DNA of 64,000 nt. Origin: an uncultured Enterobacterales bacterium (GTDB lineage: Bacteria; Pseudomonadota; Gammaproteobacteria; Enterobacterales; Enterobacteriaceae). The notes beneath the pieces are model-generated. The model had not been told where the DNA came from and searched no databases. It was given only the letters and a program-made list of their open reading frames with translations. The position numbers and the translations under genes were made by a program. Of this stretch, positions 9,281 through 19,507 are shown one piece after another. Numbering within the stretch: position 1 is the first letter of the stretch; each line of letters starts with the position of its first letter. The stretch is taken from positions 85,731 to 149,730 of the forward strand of contig CAMLBO010000002.1 of assembly GCA_946478305.1 (NCBI GenBank), read 5' to 3'.

Positions 9281-10192
9281 CTATTTCTCTGAATTTATGG
9301 CCGCAGTGATTACTCGCGCCGATGCCTGATAGGCTATGTTTTCATAGGCAGTCAGCTCAGGTTGCAGGGTTTGCACTACGCCTCTTTTGCCGATAACGGC
9401 AGGCTGGCCGATGTACACCCGCAGATTCTCATCCCATGCGGCGACCGGGTAGACTGTGTTGGCATCCGACAGAATGGCATCGACTAAGCGCGCAGTGGCC
9501 GTTGCGATACCAAAACTGGTCCAACCCTTACCTTGCAGTATCTCCCAGCCTCCGCCGCGTACGGCGCTGTCCATTTTGGCCCAGTCGACAGGCGTGTCAC
9601 CCGCCAGTTCAGCAACCGGCCGACCGCCTAATGTCACGGTGCTCCAGGCCACAAACTGCGACTCGCCGTGCTCGCCCATGACATAGCCGGTAACGCTTTT
9701 CGGGTCGAAACCAAAGAACTCACCGACCACGCGCTTCATGCGGGCAGTATCGAGAGATGTACCGGTGCCGAAAACCTGCGAATCCGGAAAGCCGCTGGTC
9801 TGTTGAATAATCTGGGTTATCACGTCACACGGGTTGGTGATGTTGAGGATCACCCCGCCAAAGCCGCTGGCAATAAGGCGTGGCACAACTTCACGGACCG
9901 CGGCACGCGTCTCAGCCAGCTCCTCCAGACGATCCTCACGTAATAAGGTTTTCGGGCCGACGGCGATGACCACTACGTCGGCATCCTGCAGTTCGGCATA
10001 GTCATTAGCGATGACCTTAACCCGCGATACGACAAGCGACGCCATATCGCGCAGCTCCAGCGCCTGGCTGGCGGCCTTTTTCTCATTTTCATCCAGTAAA
10101 ACAATCACATCGCACAGTCCCTGCGTGACCAGAGAAAAGGCCACATCAGCACCGACATGGCCTGCGCCGATAATTCCCACTTTACGTGTCAT
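9281..10192 (-). CDS. NAD-dependent L-2-hydroxyacid dehydrogenase, L-HicDH/LDH type
   Basis: A 303-residue member of the lactate/malate dehydrogenase family. The Rossmann motif is G9-A-G11-H-V-G14, Asp34 after the second strand indicates NAD rather than NADP, and the catalytic set includes N-I-T-N-P (117-121), Asp148/Arg151 and His175 in G-E-H-G-E-S. The blocks around residues 141-185 closely resemble L-2-hydroxyisocaproate dehydrogenase of lactobacilli, so the natural substrate may be a branched 2-keto acid rather than pyruvate. It is a single gene divergent from folD and next to argU, where E. coli has no such gene, so it may be a later acquisition. Confidence 0.85.
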   Translation of the reverse strand: MTRKVGIIGAGHVGADVAFSLVTQGLCDVIVLLDENEKKAASQALELRDMASLVVSRVKVIANDYAELQDADVVVIAVGPKTLLREDRLEELAETRAAVREVVPRLIASGFGGVILNITNPCDVITQIIQQTSGFPDSQVFGTGTSLDTARMKRVVGEFFGFDPKSVTGYVMGEHGESQFVAWSTVTLGGRPVAELAGDTPVDWAKMDSAVRGGGWEILQGKGWTSFGIATATARLVDAILSDANTVYPVAAWDENLRVYIGQPAVIGKRGVVQTLQPELTAYENIAYQASARVITAAINSEK

Positions 10193-10372
10193 CCCGCTTT
10201 TCCTTATGTTTTCGATTTTACGTTCTCTTAAAATAGCGACATTCTCTGCAAACGTCTGCGCAAACCTGCGGCAATTTTACTGGCCACGACAATTCAGCGC
10301 CTGACAGCGCGCGCTGCTTCTGCCAAAATAGGGCCATCCCCTGCATTTTTTAATTGATGGATTTACTCCCCG

Positions 10373-11239
10373 ATGTCAGCAAAGATTATTGACGGTAAAA
10401 CGATTGCGCAGCAGGTCAGAAACGAAGTTGCGGAAAAAGTGAAACAACGACTGGCCACCGGTAAGCGTGCACCGGGTTTGGCTGTTGTGCTGGTCGGAGA
10501 GAATCCGGCATCGCAGATTTACGTTGCCAGCAAGCGCCGCTCCTGTGAGGAAGTGGGCTTCCTGTCACGCTCTTATGATTTACCCGCTACCACTACCGAA
10601 GGCGAGCTGCTGAAATTAATCAACGAGCTGAATAACGACAGCGCGATTGACGGCATTTTGGTTCAGCTTCCGCTGCCTGCGGGCATCGACAATGTGAAAG
10701 TGCTGGAAAGCATTCATCCGGACAAAGACGTTGACGGCTTCCACCCCTACAATGTCGGCCGCCTGTGCCAGCGTGCGCCTACCCTGCGCCCTTGTACTCC
10801 GCGCGGTATCGTGACGCTATTAGAACGCTATGGCATCGATACTTTCGGTCTGAACGCCGTGGTGATTGGCGCATCAAACATCGTGGGCCGTCCGATGAGC
10901 ATGGAACTGCTGCTTGCCGGTTGTACTACCACCGTCACGCACCGCTTTACCAAAAATCTACGCCATCATGTCGAGAACGCCGATCTGGTGGTGGTTGCGG
11001 TCGGTAAACCCGGCTTTATTCCCGGTGAATGGATTAAACCGGGCGCAATCGTGGTGGATGTCGGTATAAACCGTCTGGAAAGTGGTAAAGTTGTCGGCGA
11101 TGTGGAATTTGATGCCGCGGCAGAACGTGCTTCATTTATTACACCGGTGCCGGGCGGCGTAGGCCCGATGACGGTCGCGACGCTGATTCAAAATACCTTG
11201 CAGGCTTGCGAGGAATATCACGACATCAGCGCCAACTAA
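10373..11239 (+). CDS. folD: methylene-THF dehydrogenase / methenyl-THF cyclohydrolase
   Basis: A 288-residue bifunctional enzyme, the same length as E. coli FolD. Lys54 in Y-V-A-S-K is the catalytic residue, Q-L-P-L-P follows near residue 100, the NADP-binding segment is G-A-S-N-I-V-G-R-P (about 165-175), and P-G-G-V-G-P-M-T is the C-terminal signature. It makes 10-formyl-THF for purine and formyl-Met-tRNA synthesis. ybcJ follows 28 bases later in the same direction. Confidence 0.97.
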   Translation: MSAKIIDGKTIAQQVRNEVAEKVKQRLATGKRAPGLAVVLVGENPASQIYVASKRRSCEEVGFLSRSYDLPATTTEGELLKLINELNNDSAIDGILVQLPLPAGIDNVKVLESIHPDKDVDGFHPYNVGRLCQRAPTLRPCTPRGIVTLLERYGIDTFGLNAVVIGASNIVGRPMSMELLLAGCTTTVTHRFTKNLRHHVENADLVVVAVGKPGFIPGEWIKPGAIVVDVGINRLESGKVVGDVEFDAAAERASFITPVPGGVGPMTVATLIQNTLQACEEYHDISAN

Positions 11240-11267
11240 AAGTCAGTAACAGATAAGTCAGGAAACC

Positions 11268-11489
11268 ATGGAAACTTTTTTTCTCGAAAAACACCCGCAC
11301 GTTGAACTGTGCGACCTGCTCAAATTTATGGGCTGGTGTGAAAGCGGCGCAGCGGCTAAAGCCGTGATCGCTGAAGGTCAGGTGAAGGTCAACGGGCAGG
11401 TAGAAACCCGCAAACGTTGTAAAATCCTTGCTGACCAGCAGGTAGAATTTGCCAGCAGCAAGCTGGTGGTCAAAGCCTCAGCCGAATAA
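11268..11489 (+). CDS. ybcJ: S4-domain RNA-binding protein YbcJ
   Basis: A 73-residue protein that is essentially one S4-like RNA-binding domain: L-L-K-F-M-G-W-C-E-S-G, then A-V-I-A-E-G-Q-V-K-V-N-G and the R-K-R-C-K turn. E. coli YbcJ (70 residues) has this fold and binds RNA in vitro, with no known target. It is probably cotranscribed with folD, as in E. coli. A bidirectional terminator follows. Confidence 0.93.
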   Translation: METFFLEKHPHVELCDLLKFMGWCESGAAAKAVIAEGQVKVNGQVETRKRCKILADQQVEFASSKLVVKASAE

Positions 11490-11506
11490 ACCCGGTTCTG
11501 AGCCAT

Positions 11507-11545
11507 AAAAAAGCGCGGAGGGAATAACCCGACCGCGCTTTTTTT
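11507..11545. terminator. bidirectional terminator between ybcJ and cysS
   Basis: AAAAAAGCGCGG at 11507-11518 pairs with CCGCGCTTTTTT at 11533-11544. A GC-rich stem with T tracts on both strands serves the convergent genes ybcJ and cysS. Confidence 0.9.
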
Positions 11546-11573
11546 ATATCGATATTATGGCAAGTAAAATAGC

Positions 11574-12965
11574 TTATTTTCGGCGCCAGGTGGTGCCGGT
11601 TGGTCCATCTTCCAACACGATCCCCATCTCATTTAGCCGATCACGCGCCTGATCCGCCATGCCCCAGTCTTTGCTGGCACGGGCGTCGTTACGCTGTTTA
11701 ATCAGGGCTTCTATCTCAGCCACTTCGCCGTCGTCCTCCGCCTGAGCACCTGACTGCAGGAACTGCTCCGGATCTTTCTCCAGCAGGCCCAGCACGCAGC
11801 CTAACTGGCGCAATTCTGCAGCTAAACCGTTGGCCGCATTCATGTCTTCGGCTTTCAGACGATTGATGTCGCGCGCCATATCGAACAAGACGGAATAAGC
11901 TTCCGACGTGTTGAAATCGTCGTCCATCGCTTCGCGAAACCGCGTTACAAAGGCTTCGCCGCCGGCGGCGGCTGCATTTGCGTCGGTTCCGCGCAGTGCG
12001 GTATAGAGACGCTCCAATGAGGTACGTGCCAGTTTCAGGTTCTCTTCGCTGTAATTCAGCTGACTGCGGTAATGGCCGGACATCAGGAAGTAGCGCACGC
12101 TTTCGGCGTCGTAATATTTCAGGACGTCGCGCACCGTGAAGAAGTTATCCAGCGATTTGGACATTTTTTCGCGGTCGATCATCACCATACCAGAGTGCAT
12201 CCAGGTATTGACGTACGGGCCATCGTGGGCACAACTCGACTGAGCGATTTCATTCTCGTGGTGCGGGAACATCAGATCAGAACCGCCGCCGTGAATATCA
12301 AAATGTTCGCCAAGCTGTTTGCAGTTCATGGCGGAACATTCGATATGCCAGCCCGGACGGCCTTTTCCCCATGGCGAGGTCCAGCTTGGTTCGCCCGGTT
12401 TGGACATTTTCCACAACACGAAGTCCATGGGGTTACGTTTGACATCCGCCGCCACTTCAACGCGCGCGCCGGCCTGTAATTGGTCGAGATCCTGACGCGA
12501 CAGCAAACCGTAATCCGGATCGCTCTCCACCCAGAACATCACGTCACCATTAGAGGCCACGTAGGCGTGATCGCGGTCGATCAGTTTCTGCACAATCTCA
12601 ATGATCTCCGCGATATGCCCGGTGGCACGCGGTTCAGAATCTGGCGGCAGAATACCCAGCGCGGCGAAATCCGCGTGCATCTCAGCAATCATACGATCGG
12701 TCAGCGCGGTAAAGGCTTCGCCTCTTTCTGCTGCACGTTTAATGATTTTGTCGTCAATATCGGTGATGTTACGTACATACTTGAGGTCATAACCGAGATA
12801 ACGCAGGTAGCGCGATACAACGTCGAAAGAGACAAATGTGCGACCGTGGCCAATGTGACACAGGTCGTAAACGGTGATCCCACACACGTACATACCAACT
12901 TTACCGGCATGAATTGGCTTGAATTCCTCTTTTTGGCGACTCAGGGTATTAAAAATCTTCAGCAT
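11574..12965 (-). CDS. cysS: cysteinyl-tRNA synthetase
   Basis: A 463-residue class I synthetase (461 in E. coli). Zinc ligand Cys28, H-I-G-H at 37-40 and K-M-S-K-S near residue 268 are all present, with W-H-I-E-C-S holding the second zinc cysteine. It charges tRNA-Cys. The start at 12965 (M-L-K-I-F-N) matches all homologues. An in-frame ATG at 13001 would add 12 unrelated residues. It is divergent from ppiB. Confidence 0.97.
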   Translation of the reverse strand: MLKIFNTLSRQKEEFKPIHAGKVGMYVCGITVYDLCHIGHGRTFVSFDVVSRYLRYLGYDLKYVRNITDIDDKIIKRAAERGEAFTALTDRMIAEMHADFAALGILPPDSEPRATGHIAEIIEIVQKLIDRDHAYVASNGDVMFWVESDPDYGLLSRQDLDQLQAGARVEVAADVKRNPMDFVLWKMSKPGEPSWTSPWGKGRPGWHIECSAMNCKQLGEHFDIHGGGSDLMFPHHENEIAQSSCAHDGPYVNTWMHSGMVMIDREKMSKSLDNFFTVRDVLKYYDAESVRYFLMSGHYRSQLNYSEENLKLARTSLERLYTALRGTDANAAAAGGEAFVTRFREAMDDDFNTSEAYSVLFDMARDINRLKAEDMNAANGLAAELRQLGCVLGLLEKDPEQFLQSGAQAEDDGEVAEIEALIKQRNDARASKDWGMADQARDRLNEMGIVLEDGPTGTTWRRK

Positions 12966-13164
12966 CAGGCTATTCCGTGTGTTGGGCATTGAAAACGTCA
13001 ATGGTGCTCATAATATAACGAAAAGGCGTTCGCCGAAATGGCATAAGCCGCCGGGCCGACGGATTCACTCCATCATTATCGTTATAAAGTAACATTAAAA
13101 TCCCAATGTGGAAGCAGTGTCGCTGTGAAATTGAGCGGATGAAACACCCGGCTGACGCCTGCTT

Positions 13165-13194
13165 TTGAGTTGTGGTATAAGAAAAGGCTATAGT
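13165..13194 (+). promoter_or_regulatory. candidate ppiB promoter
   Basis: TTGAGT (13165-13170) and TATAGT (13189-13194) are spaced by 18 bases, about 48 bases upstream of the ppiB start codon. Confidence 0.5.
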
Positions 13195-13241
13195 AGCGGC
13201 TCACACTGAGAGCACACATCAACATAAGCAGGATGATTATT

Positions 13242-13736
13242 ATGGTCACTTTACACACCAATCACGGCGACATCGTTATTAAAACCTTCGCAGACAAAGC
13301 GCCGGTCACCGTCGAAAACTTCCTGAATTATTGCCGTAAAGGTTTCTACGACAACACCATTTTTCACCGTGTGATTAACGGTTTCATGATCCAGGGCGGC
13401 GGTTTTGAGCCAGGCATGAACCAGAAAAACACTGATGCGCCCATCAAGAATGAAGCAAATAATGGTCTGAAAAACACCAAAGGCACGCTGGCGATGGCCC
13501 GTACCAATGACCCACATTCAGCCACCGGCCAGTTCTTCATCAACGTAACTGACAACGACTTCCTTAACCACACTGGCGAAAATGCACAGGGTTGGGGTTA
13601 CTGCGTGTTTGCAGAAGTGGTTGAAGGTATGGACGTCGTCGATGCGATTAAAGGCGTGAAAACCGGCCGCAGCGGTATGCATCAAGACGTGCCTAAAGAA
13701 GACGTGATCATTAAAAGCGTTACTGTCAGCGAATAA
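13242..13736 (+). CDS. ppiB: cytoplasmic peptidyl-prolyl isomerase B (cyclophilin)
   Basis: A 164-residue cyclophilin, the same length as E. coli PpiB. The catalytic stretch [13 protein letters not shown] and Q-F-F-I-N-V are conserved. There is no signal peptide, so it works in the cytoplasm. The start at 13242 is preferred because AGGA at 13230-13233 is correctly spaced from it, whereas the upstream ATG at 13233 overlaps this ribosome-binding site. lpxH follows 11 bases later. Confidence 0.96.
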   Translation: MVTLHTNHGDIVIKTFADKAPVTVENFLNYCRKGFYDNTIFHRVINGFMIQGGGFEPGMNQKNTDAPIKNEANNGLKNTKGTLAMARTNDPHSATGQFFINVTDNDFLNHTGENAQGWGYCVFAEVVEGMDVVDAIKGVKTGRSGMHQDVPKEDVIIKSVTVSE

Positions 13737-13747
13737 CTGACTTTTTG

Positions 13748-14470
13748 ATGACCACGTTTTTTATCGCAGATATCCATCTTTGCGCACAGGAACCGGCAAT
13801 TACTGCCGGTTTTCTGCGTTTTTTACGTGAAGATGCGCCGCAGGCCGATGCACTGTACATTCTCGGCGATCTGTTCGAAGCCTGGATTGGCGATGACGAT
13901 CCGCAGCCGCTGCATGCGGAAATCGCCGCCGCGCTGAATACGCTTCATCAGCAGGGTGTGCCCTGTTTCTTTATCCACGGTAACCGCGATTTCTTAGTCG
14001 GACGGCGCTTTGCCCGCGACAGCCTGATGCAAATTCTGCCCGACACCAAAGTGCTTGAGCTTTACGGCCATCGGGTGCTGATCTTGCACGGCGATACGCT
14101 CTGTACCGACGATACCGGCTATCAGAAATTCCGCAAGAAAGTCCGCAATCCGCTGATCCAGAAAATTTTCCTCGCTCTGCCACTGAAATGGCGTCTGGCG
14201 ATTGCCGCAAAAATGCGTGCCAACAGTAAGGCTTCTAATAGCGGAAAATCGCTGGAGATTATGGATGTCAATCCGCAGGCGGTGATTCACGCCATGCAGG
14301 AGAACGGCGTCGAATGGATGATCCACGGCCACACCCATCGCCCTGCCATTCACGAGGTGCCGTTAAACGGCCAGACCGGCCACCGCGCCGTACTGGGTGC
14401 CTGGCATGAACAGGGCTCGATGATCAAAGTCAGCGCCGATGGCGTGGAGCTGGTGACCTTCCCGTTCTGA
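13748..14470 (+). CDS. lpxH: UDP-2,3-diacylglucosamine diphosphatase
   Basis: A 240-residue calcineurin-like phosphoesterase, the length of E. coli LpxH. Metal ligands are Asp8 and His10 (A-D-I-H), Asp41 (G-D-L-F-E-A-W), Asn79 (G-N-R-D), and the C-terminal G-H-T-H-R-P. It splits UDP-2,3-diacylglucosamine to lipid X and UMP at the inner membrane in lipid A synthesis. The start is ATG 13748; a TTG just before it is not used by homologues. It probably shares a transcript with ppiB. Confidence 0.96.
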   Translation: MTTFFIADIHLCAQEPAITAGFLRFLREDAPQADALYILGDLFEAWIGDDDPQPLHAEIAAALNTLHQQGVPCFFIHGNRDFLVGRRFARDSLMQILPDTKVLELYGHRVLILHGDTLCTDDTGYQKFRKKVRNPLIQKIFLALPLKWRLAIAAKMRANSKASNSGKSLEIMDVNPQAVIHAMQENGVEWMIHGHTHRPAIHEVPLNGQTGHRAVLGAWHEQGSMIKVSADGVELVTFPF

Positions 14471-14503
14471 TCCCTTCGGTTTTAAAAGCCACATAAACCC
14501 GCT

Positions 14504-14519
14504 ACGCAATCGTTTTCCT
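14504..14519 (+). promoter_or_regulatory. PurR operator of purEK
   Basis: ACGCAATCGTTTTCCT fits the PurR operator consensus and differs from the E. coli purE operator, as I remember it, at one base. It sits 106 bases upstream of purE, in the promoter region, so purEK should be repressed when purines are plentiful. Confidence 0.85.
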
Positions 14520-14624
14520 TGCTTTGGGAGCGTGATATGATTTGCGCCCTCTCCGTCAGAAAACTCCGGTGTAAAATCTCCGGATGCCTGACGACGCTTG
14601 TTTAATCACAGGAGCTTTACAGAC

Positions 14625-15134
14625 ATGTCATCCAACGTTACCCCGGCAAAAATCGCCATCGTTATGGGGTCTAAAAGTGACTGGGCGACCATGCAGTTCG
14701 CCGCCGGGGTTCTCACAACGCTGAATATTCCTTTCCATGTCGAAGTTGTTTCCGCTCACCGTACGCCAGATAAACTGTTCAGCTTTGCCGAACAGGCGGC
14801 TGAAAACGGTCTGGATGTGATTATTGCAGGCGCAGGCGGCGCGGCCCATTTACCGGGCATGATCGCAGCGAAAACGCTGGTGCCGGTGCTCGGCGTACCG
14901 GTGCAAAGCGCCGCGCTGAGCGGTGTGGACAGCCTCTATTCCATCGTCCAGATGCCGCGCGGCATTCCGGTCGGCACGCTGGCTATCGGTAAAGCAGGAG
15001 CGGCCAACGCGGCCCTGCTGGCAGCACAGATTCTGGCGCTGCACGACGCTGAGATTGGTAAAAATCTGGCAGCGTGGCGTCAGGCACAAACCGATGAAGT
15101 GCTGAATAACCCCGATCCGCGGGAGGAAGCATGA
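14625..15134 (+). CDS. purE: N5-carboxyaminoimidazole ribonucleotide mutase
   Basis: A 169-residue class I PurE, identical in length to E. coli. The loop G-S-K-S-D-W (15-20) binds phosphate, and His45-Arg46 lies in S-A-H-R-T-P, with the catalytic histidine. It converts N5-CAIR to CAIR in purine synthesis. The start at 14625 follows AGGAG; an upstream in-frame ATG at 14598 is rejected. The stop overlaps the purK start by four bases (ATGA), so the two are translationally coupled. Confidence 0.97.
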   Translation: MSSNVTPAKIAIVMGSKSDWATMQFAAGVLTTLNIPFHVEVVSAHRTPDKLFSFAEQAAENGLDVIIAGAGGAAHLPGMIAAKTLVPVLGVPVQSAALSGVDSLYSIVQMPRGIPVGTLAIGKAGAANAALLAAQILALHDAEIGKNLAAWRQAQTDEVLNNPDPREEA

Positions 15135-16198
15135 AGCCGGTTTGCGTACTCGGAAACGGCCAGTTGGGCAGAATGCTGCGCCAGGCCGGTGAACCGCTGG
15201 GGATCGCGGTTTACCCTGTCGGCCTCGATGCCGAACCGGAAGCCGTGCCCTTTCAGCAAAGCGTGATCACCGCTGAAATTGAGCGCTGGCCGGAAACTGC
15301 CCTGACCCGTGAACTGGCGACGCACAAAAGTTTTGTGAACCGCGATATCTTTCCGCGTCTGGCCGACCGTCTGACGCAAAAACAGCTACTCGATCAGCTC
15401 GGTTTAGCCACCGCGCCGTGGCAGTTACTGGCAGATGAAAGCGAATGGCCGCAGATCTTCGCACAGCTCGGCGAGCTGGCGATTGTTAAGCGCCGCGTAG
15501 GCGGTTACGACGGCCGTGGTCAGTGGCGTTTGCGCACTGGCGAAGAGAAGACATTACCGGCTGACTGCTACGGCGAATGTATCGTCGAGCAAGGCATCAA
15601 TTTCTCTGGTGAAGTATCGCTGGTGGGCGCGCGCGGCCACGACGGAGTGACCGTATTCTACCCGCTGACCCATAACCTGCACGAAGACGGCATTCTGCGC
15701 ACCAGCGTAGCGCTGCCACAACCTGACGCCGCGTTGCAACAGCAAGCTGAAAGCATGTTGTCAGCCATTCTCAATGAGCTGAATTATGTCGGTGTGATGG
15801 CGATGGAGTGTTTTGTCGTCAGCGGAGGTTTGCTGATTAACGAACTGGCACCGCGTGTACACAACAGCGGGCATTGGACGCAGAACGGGGCATCCTACAG
15901 CCAGTTCGAAATGCATCTGCGCGCTATTCTTGGCCTGCCGTTGCCAAAACCAGTGGTCAGTACGCCGTCTGTGATGGTTAACCTGATTGGCACCGCACTT
16001 TCCACCGACTGGCTGAGCCTGCCGCTGGTGAACCTGCACTGGTATGAGAAAGAGGTACGCGAAGGCCGTAAGGTCGGGCACCTCAATCTGAATGACGCCA
16101 GCGCCGGGTTGCTGAAAGAGACGCTGAACGCGTTAGTGCCGATGCTGCCGCCGGAGTACAAAAGCGGTATTGCATGGGCGATAAATAAACTCGCTTAA
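15131..16198 (+). CDS. purK: N5-carboxyaminoimidazole ribonucleotide synthase
   Basis: A 355-residue ATP-grasp enzyme, the same length as E. coli PurK. It begins with G-N-G-Q-L-G-R-M-L and contains the ATP-grasp lysine in [13 protein letters not shown], and the metal-binding [11 protein letters not shown]. It makes N5-CAIR from AIR, bicarbonate and ATP, the substrate of PurE. Confidence 0.97.
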   Translation: MKPVCVLGNGQLGRMLRQAGEPLGIAVYPVGLDAEPEAVPFQQSVITAEIERWPETALTRELATHKSFVNRDIFPRLADRLTQKQLLDQLGLATAPWQLLADESEWPQIFAQLGELAIVKRRVGGYDGRGQWRLRTGEEKTLPADCYGECIVEQGINFSGEVSLVGARGHDGVTVFYPLTHNLHEDGILRTSVALPQPDAALQQQAESMLSAILNELNYVGVMAMECFVVSGGLLINELAPRVHNSGHWTQNGASYSQFEMHLRAILGLPLPKPVVSTPSVMVNLIGTALSTDWLSLPLVNLHWYEKEVREGRKVGHLNLNDASAGLLKETLNALVPMLPPEYKSGIAWAINKLA

Positions 16199-16210
16199 AT
16201 CATTCCTCTA

Positions 16211-16229
16211 CCCGCCCAGTTTGGGCGGG
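16211..16229 (+). terminator. stem-loop after purK
   Basis: CCCGCCCA and TGGGCGGG form a near-perfect GC-rich stem. The T run (TTTTTATT) comes 11 bases later instead of directly, so the structure is a likely but not ideal terminator. Confidence 0.5.
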
Positions 16230-16376
16230 AGCTGACATCCTTTTTATTATTTCCTCCACCGCTGTTTTAGGGTTTGTAGCAATACTGACGCAAAATTTTA
16301 GGGCAAGCGAAGTGATGGGGTTCCCGCAGGGATGCCCCACGCTTTGCTCGCCCCGTGTATTTCGGGCGAACAGGCA

Positions 16377-18824
16377 TTATCCGTTATACCCACGAAACAG
16401 CGCCCTTCCCCGCAGTAACCGCACGCCCATCCAGCCACCGCATAGCGACAGCAGCAGCGCGCTGACGAGCGGCACCGACCACCAGAGCACAATATTTGGC
16501 TCCCACGGGAAATCAAACACCTTACGTTGCAGTATCCACAGCGCGGCTTCGGCCCCGACGGCAGCGGCGATCCCAGCCACCAGCCCGAGCACCGCGAACT
16601 CACACCACAGCGTGCTGCGAAGCAATTTTTTACTGGCGCCCAGCGTGCGGTAGACGATCAGCTCCTGACGGCGCTGACGCATCCCGATCTGAATCTGTGC
16701 CAGCAATAACAGACCGCCGCACAACATCACCAGGATCACCATCACCTCCAGTGCCCGGCTCACCTGCTGCAACACCTGCCCGACCTGTTTAAGGATAGAA
16801 CCGATATCCAGCAGGCTAAGCGTCGGGAACTGACGGTTAAGCTGGGTAATGGCTTTACCGTCGCCGTGGTAGCGGAAACTGGTCAGCCAGCTCTGCGGCT
16901 GAGCATCCAGCGCGCCCGGCGGGAAGATGAAGTAGAAGTTCGGACGCAGGCTGTCCCAGTCCACCTTACGCAGGCTGGAGATTTTGGCGCTGAACTCCTG
17001 GGTATCACCGCTGAAGGTCAGCGTATCGCCAATCTTCACGCCCAGCCTTCCGGCCAGGCCGTCGTCTATTGACACTTCACCGGCCTTCGGCGGGCCGTCA
17101 CCGGCCACCAGCGGATTGTGATCCGGCAGTCCCTGCATCCAGGTCAGGTTCAGCTCACGGTTAACCGCTTCGCCTGCGGCATCGTCCGGTTTGATGATAT
17201 CGGTCGCGACCTGCTGATTAATACCCGTCAGGCGCACGCGGACAATCGGGTAGAAGGTCTCAGGTTCGGCCTGATGCTGGCGCAGGAAGTCGGTCACCTG
17301 CGGCACCTGATCTTTGGTGATATTCAGCAGGAAGTAGTTCGGGCTGTCCGGCGGCAGCTGTTGTTCCCAGCGGTCCAGCAGGTCGCCGCGTAGCACCAAC
17401 AGCAAGGCCAGCAGCATAAATGACATGGAGAACGCCGCCAGCTGGCTGAGTGTCACCCACGGCTGACGTACCAGACGGTTGATCGCCAGACGCAGCGGCA
17501 GTTTGCCGACGCTGATACGCCGCAGCAGCAACAGGCTGCCCCAGCCGATGGCGCCGAGCAGTAACGACAGCACCACCACACCCGCCAGCAGCGACCACAG
17601 CAGCGTACTGCCCCCCACCAGCGCGGCCAACAAGCCCACGACAATCACCAGCATCACCGGAATAAACCAACGCAGCGGCCAGACATTCGCCACCACGTCG
17701 TTACGCAACACGCGCAGTGGCTGTGTTGCCAGCAGTTGCTTATAAGGACGCGCGCCGACCAGCAGCGAAATGACCACCAGCGAGCCCATCGACCAGATCC
17801 ATGGCCAGATGCCGGACGGCGGCAATGCCGACGGTAAAACCGGTGTCAGCATTTTCATCAGCACTGCTTCAAACAGCAAACCGATAACGCTGCCACAGAC
17901 TGCCGCCAGCAGCAGAACCGACACCCACTGGCCGATGATCAACCGGCGCAGCGCTTTTTTACCCGCACCGAGCGTTTTCAGCACCGCCACCAGATCATAG
18001 CGGCTGCGGCAGTAATGCCCCATTGCAACGGCAACGGCGGCAATCGACAACATCAGCGTCAGCAAGGCCGAGAGCAGCAGGAACTGCTGTGAGCGTTGCA
18101 AGGATTTACCTAGCGCCCCTTCGGAATCCTCCATGCCGTACCAGCGCTGATCAGGCTTCAGCAGCCCTTTGATGGCCTCGCCATAGGTATGAATATTTTC
18201 AGCCGTTCCGGCAAACATATAGCGATAGGTCAGACGACTGCCCGGCTGAATAGCGCCGGTTTTCGGCACATCATCCAGATTCATGAGCAGCCGTGGTGCG
18301 GTCTGGAACGGGTTAAACCCGGAATCCGGCTCCTGAATAATTTCACCGGCAATTTTCAGCGTCGCGTCGCCAACCTCAAGATTGTCACCCACTTTGACAT
18401 TCAGTAACGCCATCAGGCGCGGCGCGGCCAGCACCGTGCCCGGCTGCGGTTTAACGCCCGGCGGCTGGGTTTGTAAGTCACCATACAGCGGATAGGCCTG
18501 ATCGGTCGCTTTGACATCCGCCAGCTGCGGCGGTGTTTCGCCGTCAACAGAACCCGCGAAAGTCATGGTCATAAAGCTCAACTGGCGACTGACTTTTAGC
18601 CCTTGCTTCTGCGCATCCTGCAACCAGGCTTCGGTGATCGGATGAGCCGAACGCAGCACGCGGTCAGCGGCGATAAAGTCACGGCTTTGCTGGCTCAACC
18701 CTTTCTCCATGCGATCGCTGATGCTACCGAGCGCCAGCACGCAGGCCACCGCCAGCGTCAGCGCCAGCCAGACAATCAGCAACGAGGGTTGCCGCCACTC
18801 ACGCCAGAACCAGCGCCAGATCAT
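16377..18824 (-). CDS. ybbP: FtsX-like permease of the YbbAP ABC exporter
   Basis: An 815-residue membrane protein matching E. coli YbbP throughout. It starts with one membrane segment (about 15-35) and a periplasmic domain, followed by two blocks of membrane segments (about 255-470 and 700-800) flanking a second periplasmic domain, the layout of macrolide/lipoprotein-exporter type permeases with FtsX domains. The start at 18824 overlaps the stop of ybbA by four bases (ATGA), a strong sign that both are one transporter. YbbAP is proposed to act in envelope lipid or toxic metabolite handling; the substrate is not settled. An ATG 12 bases upstream is less likely. Confidence 0.93.
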   Translation of the reverse strand: MIWRWFWREWRQPSLLIVWLALTLAVACVLALGSISDRMEKGLSQQSRDFIAADRVLRSAHPITEAWLQDAQKQGLKVSRQLSFMTMTFAGSVDGETPPQLADVKATDQAYPLYGDLQTQPPGVKPQPGTVLAAPRLMALLNVKVGDNLEVGDATLKIAGEIIQEPDSGFNPFQTAPRLLMNLDDVPKTGAIQPGSRLTYRYMFAGTAENIHTYGEAIKGLLKPDQRWYGMEDSEGALGKSLQRSQQFLLLSALLTLMLSIAAVAVAMGHYCRSRYDLVAVLKTLGAGKKALRRLIIGQWVSVLLLAAVCGSVIGLLFEAVLMKMLTPVLPSALPPSGIWPWIWSMGSLVVISLLVGARPYKQLLATQPLRVLRNDVVANVWPLRWFIPVMLVIVVGLLAALVGGSTLLWSLLAGVVVLSLLLGAIGWGSLLLLRRISVGKLPLRLAINRLVRQPWVTLSQLAAFSMSFMLLALLLVLRGDLLDRWEQQLPPDSPNYFLLNITKDQVPQVTDFLRQHQAEPETFYPIVRVRLTGINQQVATDIIKPDDAAGEAVNRELNLTWMQGLPDHNPLVAGDGPPKAGEVSIDDGLAGRLGVKIGDTLTFSGDTQEFSAKISSLRKVDWDSLRPNFYFIFPPGALDAQPQSWLTSFRYHGDGKAITQLNRQFPTLSLLDIGSILKQVGQVLQQVSRALEVMVILVMLCGGLLLLAQIQIGMRQRRQELIVYRTLGASKKLLRSTLWCEFAVLGLVAGIAAAVGAEAALWILQRKVFDFPWEPNIVLWWSVPLVSALLLSLCGGWMGVRLLRGRALFRGYNG

Positions 18825-19507
18825 GCTTCCTCCCACAATTTTCCATCGCGCAAGCGTAAGCGGCGCTGGCAGCGTGCTGCCAGTTGCTCATCGTGTGTGA
18901 CCAGAATCAGCGTAGTCGCAGCATCACGGTTGAGGGAGAACAGCAGATCCACAATGCGCTCGCCGGTGGCCCGGTCCAGATTGCCAGTCGGTTCGTCGGC
19001 AAACAGCAATTTGGGCTTGCCGATAAACGCACGGGCCAGCGCCACGCGCTGCTGTTCGCCGCCGGAAAGCTGTGCAGGCAGATGATGCTGCCGCTCACCC
19101 AGCCCCAGCTGCTGCAGCAACTGCACCGCCTGTGCGCGACTGCTGGCGTCGGACTCACCGCGCAGCAGGGCAGGTAGTTGTACGTTCTCCAGCGCGTTCA
19201 GCGTCGGCACCAGCATGAAAGACTGAAAAACGAAACCGACATTTTTGGCACGCAGAGCCGCCCGGCCCTCTTCGTTCATTTGCGTCAACGACTGCCCCAG
19301 CAGTTTGACATCTCCACCGGTACCATCATCCAAGCCCGCCAGGATACCGAGCAGGGTTGACTTACCCGAACCGGATTCACCAATCAACGCGATGGTTTGC
19401 GCCGGTTTGACAACCAGCTCCACACCGGAGAGGATAGTTAACTGACTTTCACCCTGACCGACGTGTTTACTAAGATGATGAACTTCAAGAACGTTTCCCG
19501 CTGGCAT
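18821..19507 (-). CDS. ybbA: ATPase of the YbbAP ABC exporter
   Basis: A 228-residue ABC ATPase, same length as E. coli YbbA. Walker A G-E-S-G-S-G-K-S-T is at 43-51, the Q loop at F-V-F-Q-S-F, signature L-S-G-G-E-Q-Q-R near 143, and Walker B L-L-F-A-D-E-P-T-G-N. It belongs to the LolD/MacB type that powers FtsX-like permeases. Its first 33 bases overlap the divergent gene tesA, so the promoters of each lie inside the coding region of the other. Confidence 0.95.
   Translation of the reverse strand: MPAGNVLEVHHLSKHVGQGESQLTILSGVELVVKPAQTIALIGESGSGKSTLLGILAGLDDGTGGDVKLLGQSLTQMNEEGRAALRAKNVGFVFQSFMLVPTLNALENVQLPALLRGESDASSRAQAVQLLQQLGLGERQHHLPAQLSGGEQQRVALARAFIGKPKLLFADEPTGNLDRATGERIVDLLFSLNRDAATTLILVTHDEQLAARCQRRLRLRDGKLWEEA

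Noticed and set aside
9059..10192. Integrated element at argU
   Set aside because: argU is an attachment hotspot, but there is no integrase, no repeated tRNA end and only one extra gene.
12480..12992. 170-aa frame antisense to cysS
   Set aside because: Completely covered by cysS apart from a few bases of the upstream region; no independent signal.
17260..17670. 136-aa alternative frame inside ybbP
   Set aside because: Same-strand shadow with a Gly/Ala/Arg-rich text; ybbP is conserved here.
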